A stretch of 64,000 nt of DNA from an uncultured Gammaproteobacteria bacterium (GCA_951812995.1 CATOTD010000008.1:39653-103652), one strand, 5' to 3'; shown: positions 24,795 to 35,219, counted from the first letter of the stretch. The notes: generated from the sequence alone by a model not told the origin. Made by a program: numbers and translations.

Positions 24795-25745
24795 ATGGAT
24801 ACAGATGCAGACGTTAATGCGGCCACCAACATCATGCAGCTTGCGCATGTTGTTGATGCCGTCAACAAGATTGTTCTCGGTAAAGACCATGTTGTCAAAC
24901 TTGCGCTGGCCTGTTTGATCGCCAAAGGACATTTGTTAATCGAAGATACCCCGGGTGTCGGCAAAACCACACTTGCGCACACACTGGCCAAAGTGCTGGG
25001 CTTGCACTTTCAACGTATCCAGTTCACCAATGACCTACTACCGGCGGATATTTTAGGCGTGTCCGTTTATAATCGCACGACCGGCAAGTTTGATTTTCAC
25101 CAAGGGCCGATTTTTTCCAATGTCTTGCTAACAGATGAAATCAATCGCGCAACGCCGCGGACACAAAGTGCTTTATTAGAGGCGATGGCCGAGCACCAGG
25201 TCACGACAGATAATGAAACACGGGCCTTACCAGAGCCCTTTTTCGTCATTGCGACACAAAACCCAACACATCAGATTGGCACTTATCCATTGCCTGAGTC
25301 TCAACTTGACCGTTTCTTAATGCGCATTGAGCTGGGTTATCCAGACAGCACAGCAGAACGAGCACTATTGAACGGTAAAGATCGAAAAGAGCTGTTGGAA
25401 AGCGTATCAGCGGTATTAACGGGTGATAAGTTAATGCAACTGCAAGCGCAACTAAACCATGTGCATCTGGCAGATGCCTTATTGGACTACCTGCAAGATT
25501 TGCTTGAATTTAGTCGCAGTTCTGGCAATTACGTTCATGGCTTATCGCCTCGTGCCGGCATGGCCATGCTGAATGCAGCAAAAGCATGGGCACTGATACA
25601 CAAGCATGAGTACGTATTGCCAGAAGACATACAGGCTGTATTACCGAGTGTTGTTGATCATCGCTTGCAGTTTATTCATGAAATCTCGGATACACCAACA
25701 CAGCAAGCCTCGAAACACTTGATTCAACACGTTCCCATACCTTAA
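24795..25745 (+). CDS. MoxR-family AAA+ ATPase
   Basis: A 316-residue AAA+ chaperone-like ATPase. Walker A GVGKTT is at 54-59 and Walker B LLTDEINRA at 111-119; the sensor region is VIATQNPTHQIGTYPLPESQ. MoxR ATPases act in protein-complex assembly and metal insertion, and are usually encoded with DUF58 and transglutaminase-type proteins exactly as here. The start is the ATG at 24795. Confidence 0.9.
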   Translation: MDTDADVNAATNIMQLAHVVDAVNKIVLGKDHVVKLALACLIAKGHLLIEDTPGVGKTTLAHTLAKVLGLHFQRIQFTNDLLPADILGVSVYNRTTGKFDFHQGPIFSNVLLTDEINRATPRTQSALLEAMAEHQVTTDNETRALPEPFFVIATQNPTHQIGTYPLPESQLDRFLMRIELGYPDSTAERALLNGKDRKELLESVSAVLTGDKLMQLQAQLNHVHLADALLDYLQDLLEFSRSSGNYVHGLSPRAGMAMLNAAKAWALIHKHEYVLPEDIQAVLPSVVDHRLQFIHEISDTPTQQASKHLIQHVPIP

Positions 25746-25748
25746 AGA

Positions 25749-26738
25749 ATGGGGATGCCAGTTGTATTGGAAAGGCCGCCTGCTGATCCTGCCAACAGCG
25801 TCGGTCCGCTATCGGGTCGCTACCAGCGCCAGCGCGTTTATATTTTTCCTACGGCACAAGGTTGGCTCTATGTGTTGATGTTGATAGTCATGTTATTAGG
25901 CGCGATTAACTACAGTAACAACATGGCGTTTATGCTTTGTTTCTTGCTGGCAGGTCTCGCGCTGGTCTGCATGTTACATACCTATCTCAATCTGGTGGGA
26001 CTGGTACTAACATCAACCCAACCTAAGCCCGTGTTTGTCGGGCAGCAAGCATTATTCCCCATACAATTTGACAACAGCCTGGGTCTTGCGAAGTACGCAA
26101 TAACACTAGAGTCTATTGCAATGACCCGACAACCGTTGCGCAAAAGAAGGCGACAACACCCGCCCATCTCGATCAGTCTTGCGACTGGCAAACGCTTGAT
26201 TAGCAACTATCCCGTACCGGCCACCCGCCGCGGTGTATTAATGCTGGAACAACTAAAGCTGTCATCAACCTTCCCCTTAGGCATTTTTACCGCATGGGCC
26301 TATTACCAGCCAGAGTATGATTGTCTGATCTATCCCGCACCTAGAGGCCGGGCACCATTACCATCGAACACGACAGCACTTGAACCCGTAGAATCTGGGA
26401 CGCAATCGGGAACGGACGACTTTGCTGGATTCAGGAAATACAGAGCGGGCGATCCGGTCAACAAAATAGCCTGGAAGGCCTTTGCCCGGGAACAGGGGTT
26501 GTTGATCAAACAATTTTGTGGACATGGTGCCCGCACATTAATATTCAACTGGGATGCTGTTGCATATATAAGTGATATTGAATCACGGCTGTCACAATTA
26601 TGTTGCTGGGTATTGCTTGCCGAAAAATCATCCATCCATTACGGATTAGAAATCCCTGGTAGCAAAATTGCGCCCGATCACGGCACACAACATAAAGATC
26701 GTTGTCTTGCCGCATTAGCACGTTACGGTAAACCCTGA
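25749..26738 (+). CDS. DUF58-domain membrane protein
   Basis: A 329-residue protein with two N-terminal membrane helices (about 36-52 and 57-79) and a cytoplasmic or exposed DUF58 region. The conserved block GTDDFAGFRKYRAGDPVNKI (about 218-237) and the following WKAFAR are diagnostic. DUF58 proteins accompany MoxR ATPases and resemble von Willebrand A folds. Its stop overlaps the next start by one base (TGATG), so the two are translationally coupled. Confidence 0.88.
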   Translation: MGMPVVLERPPADPANSVGPLSGRYQRQRVYIFPTAQGWLYVLMLIVMLLGAINYSNNMAFMLCFLLAGLALVCMLHTYLNLVGLVLTSTQPKPVFVGQQALFPIQFDNSLGLAKYAITLESIAMTRQPLRKRRRQHPPISISLATGKRLISNYPVPATRRGVLMLEQLKLSSTFPLGIFTAWAYYQPEYDCLIYPAPRGRAPLPSNTTALEPVESGTQSGTDDFAGFRKYRAGDPVNKIAWKAFAREQGLLIKQFCGHGARTLIFNWDAVAYISDIESRLSQLCCWVLLAEKSSIHYGLEIPGSKIAPDHGTQHKDRCLAALARYGKP

Positions 26739-28723
26739 TGGCGACACAAAAGATCAGCACGCATAACATCATGTGGCTTGCGCTCGGCATCACCTTGGCC
26801 AGTTTGCCGCATTGGCCCCGTCTTGCGATCTGGATTTCGCTATTACAAGTGGCGTTATTGTGTACGTGCATCATTATGCCATTGCGATTGCCCACGTTTT
26901 GGTCAGCGCAAAAAACCACCATCAACTGGCTCCGTTTAATCATTATGCTAGGTAGTATCTTTGCGATCTACGGGCATTACGGAACGCTGGCAGGACGGGA
27001 TGTTGGCATCGCTTTATTAGTCTTGCTAACGGCATTCAAAATAGCTGAAACTCAATCCAAACGCGACTATTACATCAGCACCTATCTTGGTTATTTTCTC
27101 ATCATTACCAACTTTTTTTACAGTCAAACCATTCCAACAGTGGTGTATATGATGTTTGTTGTTGTGACGATGACGGTCGGATTGATTAGTTTCAATGATA
27201 CTGAACAACAGCTCACGTTGTCTGCACGATTGAAGCTGTCCGCTACGCTACTGTTGCAGTCATTGCCTTTATTATTGGTCATGTTCATCCTGTTTCCGCG
27301 TGTCAATGGCCCGCTGTGGGGGCTACCGAAGGATGCCCATGTCGGTATGACTGGTGTCAACGATCAGATGTCGCCTGGCACCATTAGCAAACTGGCGCAA
27401 TCAAAAGAGATCGCCTTTCGGGTTAGCTTTGTCGACAAAATCCCTGATCCAGCAGCCTTGTATTGGCGTGGCCCGGTGCTTTGGCATACCGATGGTCGTA
27501 AATGGACTACGGGCAAATCCAGGCCAGACCCGGGTCTTGCGATGTTTGACTACAAGAGTGAGATGTACCGCTATGACCTCATCATGGAGCCGACCAATAA
27601 AAGGTGGCTGTTTGGTCTGGAGCTGGTATCTGTGATACCAGACGATACTTACCTGACCTATGATTATCAGTTGAAGCTGAAAAAACCGTTGCAAGCACGC
27701 AAGTTATATTCATTAACGTCTACAAGTGCATATAAGCTGGGATCAGGCACGCAGGCGGCACTTGAACGTGGTCTCGCACTGCCGGGACAAAAGCATCCTA
27801 AAGCACGGGCGCTGGCGGCAACATTACGTGACGAGTTTACGGAACCGGCATTAATTATGAATGCGGCCCTTGATTGGTTAAAGCGGGAAGATTTTGTTTA
27901 TACCCTGGAGCCACCATTGATGACCGAGGATGTGGTGGATGAGTTTTTATTTGATACGCGGCAAGGGTTTTGTGAGCATTATGCGGCGGCTTTTACCATT
28001 TTAATGCGGGCGGCGGGCATACCGGCCCGCGTTGTTACCGGATATCAGGGCGGCGAGATAAACCCGATGGGTAATTTTTTAACAGTAAGACAATATCATG
28101 CCCATGCCTGGACCGAGGTATGGCTTGATAATCGAGGTTGGTTGCGTGTTGATCCAACGGCGATGGCCGCCCCGGGTCGCGTCAGCGAGGGCATAGAAAA
28201 TACCTTGCCTGAAGCCATCATGGACATACCGTTGGGTCTTGAACGTAACGCCGCTGCGCTACGGCTATGGCAACAGCTAAGCAATCTCAATGATATGGCC
28301 AACTACCAATGGACGCAGTGGGTGCTAGGTTATGGCCCCAACACGCAAAGAATGTTGCTACATAGATTAGGCTTTGGCGCAGTAGACTGGCAGGGATTGA
28401 CGTTTGCGTTAATGCTTTTACTTGGCGTTATGGCGGCGGCAATAGCCGCATACGGCTTTACAAAGAGACCAAAGGCAAATGACGCGGCCAGAGCATATTA
28501 CAATATTTTCTGCAAACTAATGGCCAAGATCGGATTACCTGTAAAGTCGTATGAAGGACCGCTTGATTTTGCCCGGCGCACCGCTGCCATACGACAGGAT
28601 ATTGGGAGCGACATAAAAAACATCACGGACTTGTACATAGCCATACGCTACCGTTCTAATAATAAAAAATTGCCTCAATTAAAGGCGAAAATAAAATCGT
28701 TTGCGCCCACAAAGACCAGATGA
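26738..28723 (+). CDS. TgpA-type transglutaminase-like membrane protein
   Basis: A 661-residue protein: an N-terminal DUF3488 region with about six membrane helices (residues 10-190), a periplasmic transglutaminase core, and a further helix near 550. The catalytic triad is visible as QGFCEHYAAAF (Cys near 412), YHAHAWTEVWL (His near 456) and LRVDPTAMA (Asp near 471). The family includes the essential TgpA of Pseudomonas aeruginosa, which has periplasmic transglutaminase activity. It is the last gene of the MoxR-DUF58-TgpA set and is followed by a pentamer array. Confidence 0.88.
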   Translation: MATQKISTHNIMWLALGITLASLPHWPRLAIWISLLQVALLCTCIIMPLRLPTFWSAQKTTINWLRLIIMLGSIFAIYGHYGTLAGRDVGIALLVLLTAFKIAETQSKRDYYISTYLGYFLIITNFFYSQTIPTVVYMMFVVVTMTVGLISFNDTEQQLTLSARLKLSATLLLQSLPLLLVMFILFPRVNGPLWGLPKDAHVGMTGVNDQMSPGTISKLAQSKEIAFRVSFVDKIPDPAALYWRGPVLWHTDGRKWTTGKSRPDPGLAMFDYKSEMYRYDLIMEPTNKRWLFGLELVSVIPDDTYLTYDYQLKLKKPLQARKLYSLTSTSAYKLGSGTQAALERGLALPGQKHPKARALAATLRDEFTEPALIMNAALDWLKREDFVYTLEPPLMTEDVVDEFLFDTRQGFCEHYAAAFTILMRAAGIPARVVTGYQGGEINPMGNFLTVRQYHAHAWTEVWLDNRGWLRVDPTAMAAPGRVSEGIENTLPEAIMDIPLGLERNAAALRLWQQLSNLNDMANYQWTQWVLGYGPNTQRMLLHRLGFGAVDWQGLTFALMLLLGVMAAAIAAYGFTKRPKANDAARAYYNIFCKLMAKIGLPVKSYEGPLDFARRTAAIRQDIGSDIKNITDLYIAIRYRSNNKKLPQLKAKIKSFAPTKTR

Positions 28724-28732
28724 ATATGGATG

Positions 28733-28886
28733 GCCGATCCGACCCCGCTAGACCCAGCCCGACCAACTCAACCCAACCCGGCCCAGCCCAGATCAACCCA
28801 GCCTGACCCGACCCCGAGCCGACCTTGACCAGCTCCGACCGACTCAGGTCTGCTTCGATTAGCCGCAACCCAGCGCAACCCGGCAA
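28733..28886 (+). repeat. Pentamer repeat array 3
   Basis: About 150 bp of RACYC-type 5-bp units, starting ten bases after the stop of the transglutaminase gene and C-rich on the plus strand. It contains TTGACCAGCTCC-type variants and grades into ordinary sequence near 28890. Confidence 0.78.
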
Positions 28887-29073
28887 TAGTAACCCGTCTT
28901 GAGGGTTTGTGTATGTCTTCGTAGCGTTGTAGCGGCAAGGTGCCGATAGTGTTGCCGAACCAATGTTGCCGGACTAGGGCAACAGTTAATGCGGAGTCAA
29001 TACGATATGCCGCAAGATGCTAAAAAATAAACTGAATTGGCATGTGTGTCGCAGTATGATGTAAACTTAGACG
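28887..29073. other. Intergenic region with one possible hairpin
   Basis: No gene was found. Near 28935-28960, GGCAA and TTGCC flank GGTGCCGATAGTG and could pair. A similar core, TCGATAGTGTCGGC, with its own stem lies at 38370-38395. Confidence 0.35.
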
Positions 29074-29355
29074 ATGACTAATAAAGCAATACAATTTGAT
29101 ACGCATAAATTTGTTAAGCATTTAACCGAGGTCGGTTTTACCGAGCAGCAGGCCGAGGTGCTGGCTAGTGAGCAAGTTAATCTGTTGAACAGCAATCTGG
29201 CTACCAAGACAGATATTGAGCAGCTACGCAAAGATACCAAGACAGACATTGAGCTTGGCCTTGCAAACCTAAAGGCAGACTTACTGAAGTGGATGATCAG
29301 TGCGATGATTGCTCAAGGTGGTTTAATAGTGGGTTTAATCGCATACCTTAATTGA
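29074..29355 (+). CDS. DUF1640/CCDC90-like coiled-coil protein
   Basis: A 93-residue protein of the DUF1640 type: an N-terminal FDTHKFVKHLTEVGFTEQQA segment, a central coiled coil (NLATKTDIEQLRKDTKTDIE) and one C-terminal membrane helix (residues 73-92). Bacterial members are tail-anchored membrane proteins of unknown role, often in IS- or phage-rich regions and often in several copies. It stands alone here. Confidence 0.75.
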   Translation: MTNKAIQFDTHKFVKHLTEVGFTEQQAEVLASEQVNLLNSNLATKTDIEQLRKDTKTDIELGLANLKADLLKWMISAMIAQGGLIVGLIAYLN

Positions 29356-29600
29356 GGTTTAAGAATCATCTATGGTAGAAGTTTAGGAAAACTGCACCTG
29401 TCACGTTTTTGTGTCGCACGGAACGTTCACTTTAACCCCGCTAATATCGTCAGCGCAGTCGATAACAACTTGGTCTATATGACGCTCAACAACGTTGATC
29501 ATCAGGAATTATCGATAGTTTCAACAATTATTTTCGGTGATTTAGGCCCTGTTGCCAAAGCTGACCAAGACCTTGGTCAATGTTCTGTGGATGCCAGCAA
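29356..29600. other. Intergenic stretch, possible decayed gene
   Basis: One plus-strand frame remains open across the stretch (for example FNPANIVSAVDNNLVYMTLN) and runs on into the pentamer array. There is no family match that I recognise and no clear start or ribosome site, so this could be a decayed gene or chance. Confidence 0.3.
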
Positions 29601-29790
29601 GCCACAACCCAGCCTGACCCAACCCAACCACGCCCAGCTTGACCCGACCCAACCACGCCCAACCCAACCGCGCCCAGCCCGCCCCGCCCACACCCGACCC
29701 AACCGACCCAGCTCAACCACGCCCGACCTAGCTCAACCACGCCCGACCTAGCCCATGCCACACTCGGCCCGACCACGATTAACCCAACCA
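29601..29790 (+). repeat. Pentamer repeat array 4
   Basis: About 190 bp of 5-bp units (CAACC, CGACC, CACGC, CAGCC), C-rich on the plus strand. It includes a local duplication of CTCAACCACGCCCGACCTAG near 29711-29750. It lies between the DUF1640 gene and IS-A copy 4. Confidence 0.78.
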
Positions 29791-29832
29791 ATCTACACCA
29801 CACCTATGGCGATGTGTTTGCACAAAGGAGGT

Positions 29833-29938
29833 AGTGTCAATAATCTTTCGCATTTTCTGATTTGGCTTTCCCTTAAATCTGGTTGTTACGCGATTTGAAA
29901 GTCCTTTTCTTTATCCATCTCTCTGAGCAAATCCATGT
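29833..29938 (-). pseudogene. IS3/IS481-like remnant, third copy
   Basis: 106 bp match the segments at about 570-670 and 11461-11549. This copy keeps a little more sequence (TCTCTGAGCAAATCCATG) before IS-A copy 4 begins. So IS-A copies 2 and 4 abut the same remnant at points 17-18 bp apart. Confidence 0.6.
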
Positions 29939-31237
29939 GGAAGCCTCTAAAAACCGTGCATTTTGTGGTACGATCTGATTCACTTGATGTGGGAGGATTT
30001 TGTTTATGCCCGCACCTGGATTGTTTGATTTGACAGATCATTTGGCGCGGCTTTCGGCGATGGGAGATCCGCTTGAGGTTTTGGAGCGGCACGTTGATTT
30101 CGAAGTGTTTCGCCCAGTTCTTGTTGAAGCGCTTGGCTATGGGGAACGTCCCAAAGGTGGTCGTCCGCCCTATGATGCCGTTGTGATGTTCAAGGTGCTG
30201 GTGTTGGCCTCGATGCACAACCTGAGCGATGAGCGGATGGAGTTTCTCATTCGTGACCGTTTCAGTTGGCTACGGTTCCTGGGATTTCAAATCGGGGAGC
30301 CGACACCTGATCAGAAGACGATCTGGCTTTTCAGAGAGAAGCTGACCTAGGCGGGTGTCTTCAAGGCCCTGTTTGCCGCGTTTGAAGCTCAGCTCTGCGC
30401 GCGGGGATACAAACCGACCGGCGGTCAGATTGTGGATGCCACGTTGGTCTTTGCCCCGCGCCAGCGGATGACGAAAGAAGAGAAAGCGCGCGCCAAGGCA
30501 GGTGAGGCCGCATCTGACATCTGGCCCGATGATCTGTCCAAGGTAGCGCAGAAAGACACCGATGCGCGTTGGACGGTCAAGTATTCAAAGGCCAAGACGA
30601 CCAAGGAGGGTGAGGAGGATACTGGCCTTGTCGATATTTCGGTTCCGCACTTTGGGTACAAGAACCACGTGTCCATTGACCGCAAATGGCGCTTCATCCG
30701 GGGTGAGACTGGCACGAATGCGGCTCGCTACGACGGGCATGAACTCTCCTCGGTTCTGGATGAGACAAACAGCTCGAAGGCGGTTTGGGCCGATACCAGG
30801 TACCGCTCGGCCAGGAATGAGGCTTGGCTGAAGGCGCAAGGGTACCGCTCACACATTCACCGCAAGAAGCCACGCGGCAAACCCATGGCCAGGCATATTC
30901 GTCGGGGCAACGCGACACGCTCCGCCATCCGCGCCTGTGTTCGGCTACGAGAAAGGGCCCATGGCTCTGACCATCCGCTCAATCGGCCAAACCCGTGCGA
31001 AGGCCCGCATGACCATGGCCAACCTGAGCTACAACTTCCGCCGTCTCATCTTCCACGAGCGACGACAGGCCACAGCCTGACTCCGCCCAAATTCCGGAAA
31101 TACCCGCCCTGGCAGACCCAAACAGCGCAACACAGCCTCAAATACCACCGACCTTGACCTTCACACCCACTATGCGGGTGACAACGACTGGTACTCGCGT
31201 CAAAATCCATCCAGAATCAGCGTTGTTCGAGGTCTCC
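29939..31237 (+). mobile_element. IS-A copy 4, complete (IS5 family, 1299 bp)
   Basis: The full-length element has the same terminal repeats as the other copies. The left flank is ATGT and the right flank is AACT, so the target duplication does not match. The right side enters the tail of an unrelated reading frame. Confidence 0.88.
30000..31157 (+). pseudogene. IS-A transposase, copy 4 (nonsense codon plus shared deletion)
   Basis: The frame is the same as copy 2 until a CAG to TAG change at 30348-30350, which stops translation after 116 residues in the helix-turn-helix-like N-terminus (EKLT then stop). Downstream, the frame is again open and also has the shared deletion after NATRSAIRA. 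This copy is doubly dead. Confidence 0.82.
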
Positions 31238-31239
31238 AA

Positions 31240-31347
31240 CTTCTCAATAAACTTGGTTTTATCAGTGCCTGGAAAGCCGTAGAACTACAAACACCGGAAG
31301 GAAATAAGGCCGAAATCCACCGCATCTATGAGCAATTAAAATCTTAA
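31240..31347 (+). pseudogene. C-terminal fragment of an unrecognised protein
   Basis: 35 codons follow IS-A copy 4 directly and end in TAA at 31345-31347: LLNKLGFISAWKAVELQTPE then GNKAEIHRIYEQLKS. The rest of the gene is missing, presumably removed with the sequence on the left of the IS. It could be a transposase tail, but I am not certain of the family. Confidence 0.4.
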
Positions 31348-31392
31348 ATAGGTTCAGATATTAATGATGCTACTATTTCACTAACATCGTAA

Positions 31393-32280
31393 TTAGTACG
31401 CTCGTACGCCATATTTCAACAATAACCGCGGTAGGTGATCATCAAGATTTTGTACTTTCTCGTCGTCAAGTTCTATTAAATTGAAGCCATACTTTTGATA
31501 AATTTCAATCTTCTTTTTCTTTCGCGCTATATATTTTGAATCGTTTTCATAGCCCCAATACTCTATGTAAACCTTGCCTGTTGGTATATAAAAGTCACAA
31601 TAAACATCTTCTTCTATCGGTAATTTTCGTTCGTAAGCGTGCACGATTTCTGCCATGTACAACCAATTATCAATCAGCATTTCTGCCTTTGACCTAACAT
31701 TATGCCCGTCGGCACTACGATGTTTTGCTGGAAATTTATCTCGAAACTCAACCGAATCCTGAGGGGCGGATTGTGAGGCTGTACTGGATTGTGTCTCGGT
31801 GCCTTTTATGTGCCCGACCGTCTCTTTGAGAGATTTTGAATCCATGATTGCTTCTGGCCATTTGACATACGGCACGCCTGATTTTGTGTCCTCGAATTGG
31901 ACGCCGCCTTGTTTTTTGCCTTGCTCAGTGATGACCCAACCTTTCAAACTTTTTTGAATCCAGCCCAACTCCGATAATAAAAAATTTATTTTGTTCGGTG
32001 ATAGTTCGTATTGTCGGCCCATCACGGTTGACGAGATCAAGTTTGTTTTTGTCTGCGGCTGTTGTTCGTCTTTAGCAAGTTTCAAGTCTTCAGGCCAAAC
32101 GATATATTTGCCATACTTTGATGATTTCTGATATTGACCACCTTGCTCAATGCCCAGGTTTGTTAATTGCCAACTATCATTGGGTTTTTTGATATAGCCT
32201 AGTTGTAATAGTTTGGCAAACGCCTCTGTTGTGCTGATGTCGTGCGCCTTTGCCAAAGCAGTGGTTGAGACTTGTTTCAT
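31393..32280 (-). CDS. Tandem winged-helix protein with nuclease-like C-terminal domain
   Basis: A 295-residue cytoplasmic protein. Two similar winged-helix-like units occupy about 1-70 (ALAKAHDISTTEAFAKLLQL ... LTNLGIEQGG) and 78-150 (ELSPNKINFLLSELGW ... ITEQGKKQGG), each followed by a YVKWPE/YIVWPE motif. After a Ser/Gln linker, the C-terminal domain (about 190-293) reads RSKAEMLIDNWL, VYCDFYIPTGKVYIEYWG and KKIEIYQKYGFNLIEL. The E, D, E-x-W order resembles a PD-(D/E)xK nuclease fold with Trp where Lys is usual. The function is unknown; it could be a DNA-binding nuclease or a defence or repair factor. It lies next to IS-A copy 4. Confidence 0.6.
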   Translation of the reverse strand: MKQVSTTALAKAHDISTTEAFAKLLQLGYIKKPNDSWQLTNLGIEQGGQYQKSSKYGKYIVWPEDLKLAKDEQQPQTKTNLISSTVMGRQYELSPNKINFLLSELGWIQKSLKGWVITEQGKKQGGVQFEDTKSGVPYVKWPEAIMDSKSLKETVGHIKGTETQSSTASQSAPQDSVEFRDKFPAKHRSADGHNVRSKAEMLIDNWLYMAEIVHAYERKLPIEEDVYCDFYIPTGKVYIEYWGYENDSKYIARKKKKIEIYQKYGFNLIELDDEKVQNLDDHLPRLLLKYGVRAY

Positions 32281-32321
32281 CTCGAGTTTATTGCTTGCTT
32301 GAGGTTTTTATATCTTGCAAA

Positions 32322-33212
32322 TCATTCATCACGCACTTTATAGGCCAGCATTTTGTTATTTTTCATCATGGGTATGAACAGCAGGTTTTTTTCGATAATA
32401 AACTCATGATCAGCACTGCCTTGAGCGAGTGTGAGTAGCTCGCTTACGTCACCCGTGTTGGTAATGTAGAACAGTTTGCCGTTCATCCAGTCAGTCACAT
32501 AAAAATTACCCTTCTTATCGACTTCGACACCATCCAGATTGCCAACAGCAGCCCCATCGCCGATTGAGGTGATGGATTTATCTTTTATAGAGATACGTTT
32601 CAAGTGACCCGGAATGTCGGTTGCAAAACCATCGGTCATCTTGCCCCAGGCACCTAGAATGACATCCTCCCCCACCACATCCAAACCATTGGGCGATTCC
32701 AGTTCATCGGATTCAATCCAGATTGAAAAGTCGCCGTCGGCCAATAAATGAATGCGGTTGGTCAACATATCTGAGACATAAATATCGCCGTTTGATGCCG
32801 CCGCAATATCATTCAGGAATTTTGCATCATCTACTTTATATCGAGCTATGATACGACCACGATTAACGTCTATCGCGACGAGTTCGTTAATATCAGTCGT
32901 ATACAGTGTACGGCCAACCAGTGCCAGCCCTTTGGGCGCATTTAAGCCAGTCACCCATTTTTCATTGATTATTTTGCCGTCCATGGAAACGATGGTGATA
33001 TAACCATTGCCGTCTTTATCATTCGGCCCGCCGTTAATATTTGAAACATATAGATGATTGAGTGTTGGATCATAAACCACCGATTCTGGATTGCCGAGGC
33101 CATCAAGCTCCCAGATCAACGCCAACTTTCCAGAATCTGAAAATGCAGTATTGATCATGATTAACGATAACAACAAAGAACGGATTATAAATTTTAGATT
33201 ACGCATTAACAT
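32322..33212 (-). CDS. SMP-30/NHL-like beta-propeller protein, exported
   Basis: A 296-residue periplasmic protein. The start is the ATG at 33212 (MLMRNLKF), with AAGGAG seven bases upstream; a longer frame to 33305 overlaps trpC and is not needed. A signal peptide covers about residues 1-24 (SLLLSLIMINTAFS). The mature part has repeated blade-like units, including PESVVYDPTLNHLYVSN, PKGLALVGRTLYTTD and LDGVEVDKKGNFYVTD, as in SMP-30/gluconolactonase or NHL propellers. The substrate is unknown, and annotation as a gluconolactonase would be over-precise. Confidence 0.7.
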   Translation of the reverse strand: MLMRNLKFIIRSLLLSLIMINTAFSDSGKLALIWELDGLGNPESVVYDPTLNHLYVSNINGGPNDKDGNGYITIVSMDGKIINEKWVTGLNAPKGLALVGRTLYTTDINELVAIDVNRGRIIARYKVDDAKFLNDIAAASNGDIYVSDMLTNRIHLLADGDFSIWIESDELESPNGLDVVGEDVILGAWGKMTDGFATDIPGHLKRISIKDKSITSIGDGAAVGNLDGVEVDKKGNFYVTDWMNGKLFYITNTGDVSELLTLAQGSADHEFIIEKNLLFIPMMKNNKMLAYKVRDE

Positions 33213-33261
33213 AAAAAGACTCCTTGAAAAAGTTGCTTGTATATAAAAATTACGGGTAATT

Positions 33262-34065
33262 CTAACTGGAAAAGAACAGTTTTTTAAGTGCCTCACCCGG
33301 GTCATCGACCGTCATAAACGCCTCGCCGACCAGAAAGGCGTTGACATTATTTTTACGCATTAAATTGACATCATCTTGCGTATGAATGCCACTTTCAGTC
33401 ACCACCGTACGATCATGAAATACATCCGTCAAGAGATCCAACGTGGTATCAATATCCGTTGTAAATGTATGCAGGTTGCGATTGTTAATGCCGATGAGTG
33501 GCGTACGCAACAACATGCCGCGTTCCAATTCGATACGATCATGCACTTCGACTAACACATCAAGCCCAATCTCTTTGGAGACACCAACCAGATCTTGCAT
33601 CTGCATATCCGACAAGGCCGCGACAATAATCAGGATTGCATCAGCGCCGATTACTCTCGCCGCATACACTTGGTAAGGATCAATGATAAAATCTTTGCGT
33701 ATAATCGGTAACGTACAAGCCGCCCGCACCTGTTGTAGATGCGCATCCGAACCTTGAAAAAATTGTATGTCGGTTAAAACAGACAAACAACAGGCACCCG
33801 CATCGGCATAACTTTTGGCAATATCAGCCGGGTTGAAGTCTGCACGGATCACACCTTTGCTAGGCGATGCCTTTTTAATTTCAGCAATGATGCCCGGCTT
33901 GCCAGCGGCTATCGTACCAAGCAGGTTGTTGGTAAAGCCCCGCACTGGTTCACAATCGGCGGCGCGATGTTTCTGATCTTGTAGCGACACTGTGCTTTTG
34001 ACATGTTCAATATATTCAGCCTTATAGCTAAGTATGTCTTTTAATATGTCGGGGGTATCTTGCAT
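33262..34065 (-). CDS. trpC: Indole-3-glycerol-phosphate synthase
   Basis: Converts CdRP to indole-3-glycerol phosphate in tryptophan synthesis. The 267-residue TIM barrel shows [13 protein letters not shown] (catalytic Lys), [23 protein letters not shown] and TESGI. It is monofunctional: no TrpF domain is attached. It begins five bases after the trpD stop, so it belongs to the trpEGDC cluster. trpF, trpB and trpA are not in the window. Confidence 0.94.
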   Translation of the reverse strand: MQDTPDILKDILSYKAEYIEHVKSTVSLQDQKHRAADCEPVRGFTNNLLGTIAAGKPGIIAEIKKASPSKGVIRADFNPADIAKSYADAGACCLSVLTDIQFFQGSDAHLQQVRAACTLPIIRKDFIIDPYQVYAARVIGADAILIIVAALSDMQMQDLVGVSKEIGLDVLVEVHDRIELERGMLLRTPLIGINNRNLHTFTTDIDTTLDLLTDVFHDRTVVTESGIHTQDDVNLMRKNNVNAFLVGEAFMTVDDPGEALKKLFFSS

Positions 34066-34070
34066 GAGAC

Positions 34071-35093
34071 CTACGGTTTGAATGATAGGCTATGTTGAAT
34101 CAGTTGTTCTAGTTTGAGTTTAGCCGCCCCTGATTCAATGCTTGCCTGGGCTGTAGCGACACCTGTTTTGATTGAGTCGGCACGGCCCGCGACATAGATT
34201 GCAGCACCAGCATTAAGGCAAACAATATCCTTTGCCGCCCCCGCCGTGTTATCCAATACAGACCGCATCATCGCTACACTGTCGTCGATGCTATTGACGG
34301 CCAGGCTGGCAATGCTCGCCCGTTCCAGGCCAAAGTCGTCCGGACTGATGGCGTAATGATCAATGCACCCATCCTTTAACTCGACGATAGATGTCTTTGC
34401 TGCAATGCTGATCTCATCCAGACCATCTGCGGCATGCACAACCAGAACATGGTCGCTGCCTAACTGTTGCAACGTTTCAGCAAGCGGGATCAACCAATCC
34501 TGACTAAACACGCCTATCACTTGATTGGGTGCGCCCGCCGGATTAGTCAAAGGCCCCAAGACATTAAAGAGTGTTCTAACACCTAACTCACGCCGCGGGC
34601 CAAGCGCATGTTTCATGGCACTGTGATGCAACGGTGCAAACATGAAACCAATGCCAACATGTTCAATACAGCTCGCAACTTGCGCAGCGTTCAATGCAAG
34701 ATTGAGCCCGGCCGCTTCCAATACATCGGCACTGCCTGACTTACTGGAAACAGAACGGTTGCCGTGCTTCGCAACGTTGGCACCACTGGCTGCTGCGACA
34801 AAGGCCGCGGTGGTTGAGATATTGAATGTATCCGCACCATCACCACCCGTGCCACAGGTATCCACCAGATTTGTTGTTGCCACCGTCACCTTCTCGGCAA
34901 GCTCCCGCATGACTTCTGCCGCCGCCGTTATCTCATCGACGCTTTCGCCTTTCAAGCGTAATGCTACCAACAATCCACCTATCTGCGCGGGCGTTGCCTC
35001 GCCCTGCATGATGGTACGCATCACCACGCGCATATCAGCGCGGCTTAAATCATTGCCGCTGATAATCTCATTGAGTGCTGTTTGAATATTCAT
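34071..35093 (-). CDS. trpD: Anthranilate phosphoribosyltransferase
   Basis: Transfers phosphoribose from PRPP to anthranilate. The protein has 340 residues. Family motifs are [39 protein letters not shown] and GPLTNPAGA. There are 126 bp between trpG and trpD, which is wider than the trpD-trpC gap. Confidence 0.95.
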   Translation of the reverse strand: MNIQTALNEIISGNDLSRADMRVVMRTIMQGEATPAQIGGLLVALRLKGESVDEITAAAEVMRELAEKVTVATTNLVDTCGTGGDGADTFNISTTAAFVAAASGANVAKHGNRSVSSKSGSADVLEAAGLNLALNAAQVASCIEHVGIGFMFAPLHHSAMKHALGPRRELGVRTLFNVLGPLTNPAGAPNQVIGVFSQDWLIPLAETLQQLGSDHVLVVHAADGLDEISIAAKTSIVELKDGCIDHYAISPDDFGLERASIASLAVNSIDDSVAMMRSVLDNTAGAAKDIVCLNAGAAIYVAGRADSIKTGVATAQASIESGAAKLKLEQLIQHSLSFKP

Positions 35094-35219
35094 TCAGGTT
35101 TAATCACCTTTGCCCGCACGCTAAGTCCATAACATAAGCCTGGGGCTGATAAAAATTATTAGATATACAAAAACGGCTGCCGATGAAACAGCTTTAGCGT
35201 ATTTTACATCAAACATGGC

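Noticed and set aside
29470..29751. A 93-codon plus-strand frame before array 4
   Set aside because: More than half of it is pentamer repeat and there is no ribosome site; kept only as a possible decayed stretch.
32322..33305. Longer start for the beta-propeller protein at 33305
   Set aside because: It would overlap trpC and place 31 extra residues before a good signal peptide; the ATG at 33212 has AAGGAG.
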